From: JBEKZQ01 sp049509675
Lineage (GTDB): Bacteria; Planctomycetota; Planctomycetia; Pirellulales; Thermoguttaceae
Direction of reading: 5' to 3'
DNA: 10,077 bases
Assembly (NCBI GenBank): GCA_049509675.1
Contig: JBEKZQ010000230.1
Span: 1-10,077, forward strand
Shown here: positions 5,206 through 10,077 of the stretch, in pieces
How positions within the stretch are numbered: position 1 is the stretch's first letter
Layout of the letters: each line of letters begins with the position of its first letter
Translations under genes and position numbers: made by a program
The notes under the pieces: model-generated
Told to the model about the DNA's origin: nothing
Seen by the model: only the letters and a program-made list of their open reading frames with translations
Databases searched by the model: none

Positions 5206-8200
5206 GATATCCGCTGCTGCACCTCGTCGTAGAAGAACAGGCCGCCGAAACGGGCCCAGTGGATGAGGGTGTTGAAGATCTTCTCGTAATTCTCGTAGGG
5301 CATGCGGGTCACGATCGTCTCCAGCACGAAGTCGCGGTCCACGGCATGGGCCGGATCGTGCTGGAGGGCTGTGTGTACCACCTGGAACAGTCCCAAGGTC
5401 AAGAGTCGTTCGCGCCACAGGGCCTTTCGAGCGTCGGGCATGGACTGGACGAAACTCTTTCCCTCGGCGGTGAGCACGACCCGATGCCCCGGGGAATCGA
5501 CCAGCCCCAGCATCTCGGCGGCCTTGACGATGCCGATGACGCGGGCGAATTCGCGGTTGGTCTCGTCGGCGATTTGGAAGATGTCGACGTCGCCGCCGCG
5601 GCCGTGCAGGTACTCCAACAGGCCCACGATCTCCGCGGCCGAGACGTCGGGCAAGGGCTCGACGAGCGAGCGGGCCTCGGCCTCCGATTCCGCAGCGCGC
5701 GTTTCCGGCTCCGGCAGGGCGGGAATGAAAATGCGGTACAGCACGGGAACCACGAAAAGCGTCAACGCGGCGGAACTGAACAGCCCCCAGACGATCACCG
5801 TGGCCAGCGGCCGCTGCACGTCCGAGCCCAGCCCGGTCGCCAGCGACGCCGGCAACAGGCCGAAGATGGCGCCGGTCGAGGTCATGAGGATCTGCCGCAG
5901 GCGGTGCGAGGCGCCTTGCACGATCGCCTCCTCCAGCGCCAAGCCCTGCATGCGCAAGGTGGTGATCCAGCGAACCATGAGCGTGCCGTCCATCATGGCC
6001 ACGCCGAACAGCGCGGTGAAGCCCACGGCGCTGGACATGTTCACGTGCATGCCGCGCACGTAGAGGGCCAGGATGCCACCCGTGCAGGCGAAGGGCACGG
6101 CCAGCACGACCAGCAACGCGGCCCGCTGCGAGCCGAACGTCACCCACAACAGCAGGTAGACCAGCGCAATGGTAATCGGAATCAGGACGAGGAAATGCCG
6201 CCGTGCCCGGGCCAGGTTCTCGAACATCCCCAACCAGTTGACGCTATAGCCGTTGGGAAGCGTAATCGTCTGGGCGAAACGTTCCTGGGCCTTGGCCACG
6301 AAGCCGCCCTGGTCGCGGCCCTCGATGTCGCAACGCACGGTCATGCGGCGGCGGCCGTTCTGCCGGGCGATGATCGTCTGCCCATCGACCAGCTCGATCT
6401 TCGCCACCTGCGCCAAGGGGATCGCGATGCCGTCGGCCGTATGCACCGGCAGCCGGCCGACGGCCTGCGGCGAGTGTACCAGCGAGCGATCGAACTTGGC
6501 CACGATGTCGAAGCGCCGTTCCCCTTCGTAGAGCGCGCCCACCGGCTCGCCCCCCAAGGCCGTATCGATCAGGCGGTTCACGTCTTCGATGCGCACGTTG
6601 TAGCGGGCACACAGGGCGCGGTCGGGTTGAATGACCAGTTGCGGCTGCGGTCCCTCCTGCTCGATGGCCACGTCAATCGCCCCCGGCACGCGGCGGAGGA
6701 ATTCCACGGTCTGCCTGGCCAGGTTCAGGAGGACGTCGCTGTCCGGCCCCGAGAACTCGACCGCCAATGCCGCCGAGGTGCCGTTGGTGTCCTCGGTGAC
6801 CATGTCGATGATGGGCTGGGTGAAATTGAAGCGGGTGGTGGGGAACTCGCCGCGGAGCCGCACACCGAGGGCTGCCACCAACTCGTGCTTCGTCTTATAG
6901 CGCGTCCACTGCTGCCGCGGCGTCGGGCCGACCATCATCTCCATGCGGCTGGGCGGAAAGGGGTCGGTGCCGCTGTCGTTGCGCCCCGACTGGACGGTGA
7001 TGAATTGGACCTCGGGGAACTCCAGGGCGATTTCCCGTATCCGCTTGCCGAACTCGGCGGTCTGCTCGATCGAGGTTCCCTCGGGAAAATTCGCGCGGAT
7101 CCAGATCACCCCTTCATCCATGTAGGGGAGAAATTCCGTTCCCAATCGCGGCACCACGTACATGAAGACGACGGCCAGAAAAGCGGCTACCGACACCACC
7201 ACCAGCCCGCGGGCCTGCAACAGGCCGCGGAGCGCTGCTGCGTAGAGCGGGCGGCCCCAGCGGAGCAGCGGGTTCTCCCACTCCTGGTAGCCGTGCCGGA
7301 AGAAGAACGTCGCCAGCACCGGCACCATGAACAAGGCGAAGTACATCGAGCCGAACAAAGCGAAGACCAAGGTCAAGGCCATGGGGCGAAACAACAGCCC
7401 TTCGATGCTCGTCAGCGACAGCAGCGGCAGATAGGCCCCCACGATCATCAGGATGGAGAAGAATACCGGCCGTTCCACCTCCAGGGCCGCCGCCAGCACG
7501 CGCTTGACGATGCTCTGCCGCGCCCGATCGCCGCCCGCGGCTCCCAGGCGGTGGGCGATGTTCTCGGCCATCACCACCGCCCCGTCGACGATGATGCCGA
7601 AATCGATGGCCCCCACCGACAGCAGGCCGATCGGGATATTGCTGAAGTACATCAGCGCCAGCGCCACCAGCAGCGCGAAGGGGATGGTCATGGCCACCAG
7701 CGCCGCCATGGCCGGCCGCCCCAGGAAGAACAACAGCACCAGCACCACCAGCGTGATGCCCAGGGCCACGCTATGCCCCACCGTGTGCAGCGTGCTATCG
7801 ACCAGGAACTGGCGGTCGTAGAAGGGCGCAACGCGGACTCCCTCGGGCAGCATGGAGGAGTTGAGTTCTTCCACGGCCTCTTTCACTTTCTCCAACACTT
7901 CCGACGGATTCTCGCCGCGGCGCATGACCACGATGCCCTCGACCGCCTCGTCGGCGCGGTCCTTGCTGAAGATGCCGGTGGGCGGCGGATAATCCAGACC
8001 CACGCTGGCGACGTCGCGCAAGTAGATCGGCGTGCCGCCGATCGACTTGATAAAGATCGCGCCGATTTCGGCCGTGTTTTCCAGCGAGCCCTTGCCGCGG
8101 ATCACGAACGACATGCTGCCGCGGCGCACCACGCTCCCGCCGGCGCTGGCGTTGTTGCTCTTGACGGCGTCGATCACGTCGCTAAGCGCCAGGCCGAACC

Positions 8201-8783
8201 GCTCGAGCTGCGCCGGATTGAAGGTGATCGTATACTGTTTCGCATAACCGCCGAAGTTGGAGACGTCGGCGACGCCGGGAGCGCGGAGCAGGCGCGGGAT
8301 CACCACCCAATCGTTCAGTGTCCGCAACTCCATGAGATCGCGGATGCCGCCCATCAGCAGTTCATAGCGATAGATTTCGCCGCAGCCGCCGGTCAGCGGC
8401 CCGAGCGCCGGCTTCACTCCATCGGGCAGGGTTGCTTCGTCGAGCTTCTCCTGCACGCGCTGGCGGACCCAGTAGTTCTCGGTGCCCTCTTCAAAACCCA
8501 CCTCGACGATCGACAGCCCGAAGATCGTCCGCGAGCGGACCACTTCCACCCGCGGCACGTTGCGCATGGCGATCTCGATGGGAATCGTCACCTGGCGTTC
8601 GACTTCCTCGGGGGCACGGCCGGGGTACGTGGTAATGACCTGCACCATCTGCCCGGAGATGTCGGGATAGGCGTCGATCTGCTGATACTGGAACGCCCAC
8701 ACGCCCAGCCCGGCGAGGAAGGCGGCCACCGTCAGCACCAGCCAGCGGTGCCGCAAGGCGAGGTGCATCAAGGTGGGAATCAT
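5190..8783 (-). CDS. HME/CzcA-like RND efflux permease with C-terminal AAA_assoc_C-like extension (1197 aa)
   Basis: Inner-membrane, proton-driven pump of a tripartite efflux system. The N-terminus has the expected first helix (residues 14-31), then YPDISGQMVQVITTYPGRAP, EEVERQVTIPIE and RSRTIFGLSIVEV, typical of the CzcA/CusA heavy-metal efflux branch. Transmembrane helix 4 carries DFGIIVDGAVVMAEN (394-408), whose D394, D400 and E407 correspond to the proton-translocating acidic residues known from CzcA. GTEFLPYMDEG (548-558) opens the second half, and GFTALFGVAMMDG (921-933) lies in a late helix, with D932 where CzcA-type pumps usually have Asn. The RND core ends near residue 1021. A 21-residue acidic linker then leads to about 155 residues resembling the C-terminal domain of nitrate/sulfonate ABC ATPases. 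The ATG at 8783 overlaps the adaptor stop (ATGA, 8780-8783); the frame is open upstream, but only as an Arg-rich shadow of the adaptor gene. A metal substrate is plausible but unproven. Confidence 0.93.
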   Translation of the reverse strand: MIPTLMHLALRHRWLVLTVAAFLAGLGVWAFQYQQIDAYPDISGQMVQVITTYPGRAPEEVERQVTIPIEIAMRNVPRVEVVRSRTIFGLSIVEVGFEEGTENYWVRQRVQEKLDEATLPDGVKPALGPLTGGCGEIYRYELLMGGIRDLMELRTLNDWVVIPRLLRAPGVADVSNFGGYAKQYTITFNPAQLERFGLALSDVIDAVKSNNASAGGSVVRRGSMSFVIRGKGSLENTAEIGAIFIKSIGGTPIYLRDVASVGLDYPPPTGIFSKDRADEAVEGIVVMRRGENPSEVLEKVKEAVEELNSSMLPEGVRVAPFYDRQFLVDSTLHTVGHSVALGITLVVLVLLFFLGRPAMAALVAMTIPFALLVALALMYFSNIPIGLLSVGAIDFGIIVDGAVVMAENIAHRLGAAGGDRARQSIVKRVLAAALEVERPVFFSILMIVGAYLPLLSLTSIEGLLFRPMALTLVFALFGSMYFALFMVPVLATFFFRHGYQEWENPLLRWGRPLYAAALRGLLQARGLVVVSVAAFLAVVFMYVVPRLGTEFLPYMDEGVIWIRANFPEGTSIEQTAEFGKRIREIALEFPEVQFITVQSGRNDSGTDPFPPSRMEMMVGPTPRQQWTRYKTKHELVAALGVRLRGEFPTTRFNFTQPIIDMVTEDTNGTSAALAVEFSGPDSDVLLNLARQTVEFLRRVPGAIDVAIEQEGPQPQLVIQPDRALCARYNVRIEDVNRLIDTALGGEPVGALYEGERRFDIVAKFDRSLVHSPQAVGRLPVHTADGIAIPLAQVAKIELVDGQTIIARQNGRRRMTVRCDIEGRDQGGFVAKAQERFAQTITLPNGYSVNWLGMFENLARARRHFLVLIPITIALVYLLLWVTFGSQRAALLVVLAVPFACTGGILALYVRGMHVNMSSAVGFTALFGVAMMDGTLMVRWITTLRMQGLALEEAIVQGASHRLRQILMTSTGAIFGLLPASLATGLGSDVQRPLATVIVWGLFSSAALTLFVVPVLYRIFIPALPEPETRAAESEAEARSLVEPLPDVSAAEIVGLLEYLHGRGGDVDIFQIADETNREFARVIGIVKAAEMLGLVDSPGHRVVLTAEGKSFVQSMPDARKALWRERLLTLGLFQVVHTALQHDPAHAVDRDFVLETIVTRMPYENYEKIFNTLIHWARFGGLFFYDEVQQRISQASL

Positions 8784-10030
8784 GGGGCGGTTCCCCCCGC
8801 AGCCGCGGCCGGGACCTCGCGTTCCCAACGGGCGGCGCCCTGCTGGACGTCGCGGACCACGTACGGTTTCAAGAGGATTGCGCCGGCGCCGATCACGCGG
8901 TCGCCGGCCTTCAAGCCGTCGAGCACTTCCACGCGGGCGCCGCTGAGTTCGCCGGTCTTCACCTCGGCGATGCGCCATTGTCCGGCCTTCGCCACGGCCG
9001 CCAGTACGTAGTCGGCCCGACCCACGTGCAGCAGGCCGTCGGCCGGGGCCATGAGCGTTTCGCGCGGGTCGGTGCCCAAACCGATCTCGGCAAACATCCC
9101 CGGTTTCAACCGCCCCTGGGGATCGCTCACCTCGAAGAACACCCGCAACGTCCGCCGCTCTTTGGAGAGCGTGGGGGCCAGGCTGCCCACGCGGCCGGCA
9201 AAGGCCACGTCCGGGAAGGCGAAGAACTGGGCCGCGCAGGCCTGTCCCGGCCGGACCAGGCCGACCTTGGCTTCCGGCACCTCGGCCACCACGATCGCCT
9301 TGCTCTCGGTGTTTTTCAGCAACAGCAGCGGATCGATGCCGGCCTGAAACAACTGCCGCTCCAACGTGGCCAGGGTCCGCACCGCCGTGCGCAGATTGGT
9401 ATCGGCCTCATGCTCGTCCTTCTGACCCTGAATCTTCGTTTGCAACAGGTCGGCCTGCGCCGCCACCAGGTCTTTCTCCGGATCGGTGCCGGCCCGCACC
9501 AGCTTTTCCAGACGCGCGACGACTTCGCTCTGGGCATCGACCTTGGCCTTGGTCAGTTGGCGGATCGAGGCCAGTTGCTTCTCGTTAAAGGGAACATCCG
9601 CCCGGGCCTTGAGCCAGTCGGCATAGGCCGTGGCCAGTTCCGGGACGTTGAAGTCCCAACGTCCTTCCGTTTGCCCGTTGCCCAAGGGCAGCCGGGCCAC
9701 GATCGACCCCGTGACTTTCAGCAGGGGGGCCGAGGTCATTTCCCGCGCTACCTGCGCGATCGCCAACTTGTTCTCCAGCGGCGTGCCGGCCTGGATGCTG
9801 AGCAGGTGCGGTCCAAGTAGTTTCACGGCCTGCGCGTCTTCCGAAGTCTCCGCCGACGGCAGGGGCACGTGGCCGGGCGACCAGATCAGGAAGACCAGCG
9901 CCGCGCCGGCCACCACCAGCGCGGCCACGAACTGTACCGCGGGCCACAACCAGCCGGGCCGCGATCGGGTGGTTGCACTTTTCTCGGGGGGATGTTCTGT
10001 CGAAGGTGCCGCGTTCTGATCGTTGGTCAT
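8780..10030 (-). CDS. RND efflux periplasmic adaptor (membrane fusion protein, 416 aa)
   Basis: Links the inner-membrane pump to an outer-membrane channel. A single N-terminal helix (about residues 27-50) anchors it in the inner membrane. Residues 131-229 are strongly helical and charged, with a turn near AGTDPEKDL (180-188), as in the alpha-hairpin of adaptors. Residues 243-320 (starting KAIVVAEVPEAKVGLVRPGQ and including ERRTLRVFFEVSDP and LKPGMFAEIGLG) are the beta-barrel domain. Residues 321-395 (VEVLDGLKAGDRVIGAGAILLK) are the membrane-proximal domain. No His-rich metal-binding segment of the CzcB type is visible, and recognisable lipoyl half-motifs are lacking around the hairpin. Both ends overlap neighbours by four bases: the ATG with the upstream partial gene and the stop with the pump start. 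This indicates one translationally coupled operon whose promoter lies outside the window. Confidence 0.92.
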   Translation of the reverse strand: MTNDQNAAPSTEHPPEKSATTRSRPGWLWPAVQFVAALVVAGAALVFLIWSPGHVPLPSAETSEDAQAVKLLGPHLLSIQAGTPLENKLAIAQVAREMTSAPLLKVTGSIVARLPLGNGQTEGRWDFNVPELATAYADWLKARADVPFNEKQLASIRQLTKAKVDAQSEVVARLEKLVRAGTDPEKDLVAAQADLLQTKIQGQKDEHEADTNLRTAVRTLATLERQLFQAGIDPLLLLKNTESKAIVVAEVPEAKVGLVRPGQACAAQFFAFPDVAFAGRVGSLAPTLSKERRTLRVFFEVSDPQGRLKPGMFAEIGLGTDPRETLMAPADGLLHVGRADYVLAAVAKAGQWRIAEVKTGELSGARVEVLDGLKAGDRVIGAGAILLKPYVVRDVQQGAARWEREVPAAAAGGTAP

Positions 10031-10077
10031 CGCAATGCTTGTTTTCCCACGGATGCGTTCAGCTTGTGCAGCGAATG
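10027..10077 (-). CDS. C-terminal end of a probable outer-membrane efflux protein (partial)
   Basis: Read on the minus strand from the window edge, one frame is open for 16 codons and ends in TGA at 10027-10029, overlapping the adaptor ATG as ATGA. The peptide HSLHKLNASVGKQALR resembles the usual end of TolC/CzcC-type channel proteins, which close with a helix followed by LNxxVG. One other frame is open to the edge, but it runs into the adaptor reading frame and offers no start codon. An outer-membrane factor is also the expected third partner of the adaptor and pump. Only 16 residues are seen, so the assignment rests mainly on context. Confidence 0.55.
   Translation of the reverse strand, partial: HSLHKLNASVGKQALR

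Noticed and set aside
8784..8978. In-frame N-terminal extension of the RND pump to 8978
   Set aside because: The extra 65 residues are an Arg/Pro-rich shadow of the adaptor gene. RND permeases start directly before the first helix, which matches the ATG at 8783 and its ATGA overlap.
5259..9011. 1250-codon open frame on the plus strand, antisense to the RND pump gene
   Set aside because: Same GC-bias artefact; the translation is rich in His, Gln, Arg and Ala without recognisable domains, while the minus strand encodes a clear RND permease.
1..10077. tRNA, rRNA, CRISPR array, transposase gene or prophage genes
   Set aside because: I saw no tRNA-like cloverleaf, no regularly spaced direct repeats and no recombinase or phage motifs in any plausible frame. 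The palindrome at 4385-4513 is the only mobile-like trace.

Overview
The window is a GC-rich bacterial fragment. It most resembles the phylum Planctomycetota: it combines a very large secreted multi-domain GH123-like glycosidase, a CcbP-like small protein and short intergenic palindromes of the kind common there. This taxonomic guess is inference from gene content; no rRNA or marker gene is present. Six protein-coding genes are supported (one of them cut by the window end), plus one doubtful small ORF.

Layout. Positions 37-3417 (minus) encode a 1126-residue exported protein with several carbohydrate-binding-like beta-sandwich regions, an embedded four-cysteine zinc ribbon and a C-terminal GH123/DUF4091-type catalytic barrel. 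Its leader (3418-3600) holds a perfect 10+10 bp dyad and a possible promoter. Positions 3610-3747 (plus) hold a doubtful 45-residue ORF, followed by a hairpin that could be a terminator. Positions 3812-4297 (minus) encode a 161-residue protein resembling the CcbP calcium-binding family. The divergent gap 4298-4635 contains a 129 bp imperfect palindrome (4385-4513) and a possible promoter for the next gene. Positions 4636-5205 (plus) encode a SAM-dependent O-methyltransferase.

From 5190 to the right edge the minus strand carries an RND efflux operon: the last 16 codons of a gene that is probably an outer-membrane efflux protein, a membrane-anchored periplasmic adaptor (8780-10030), and an inner-membrane HME/CzcA-like RND pump (5190-8783). 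The genes are joined by two 4-base ATGA overlaps, as expected for a co-translated tripartite pump spanning both membranes.

The most unusual element is the pump's C-terminus. After a complete RND core of about 1020 residues, a cytoplasmic extension of about 155 residues resembles the AAA_assoc_C domain that normally sits at the C-terminus of NrtC/D-type ABC transporter ATPases. The adaptor is also unusual: I see no lipoyl half-motifs flanking its coiled coil. The pump and methyltransferase genes overlap tail to tail by 16 bp.
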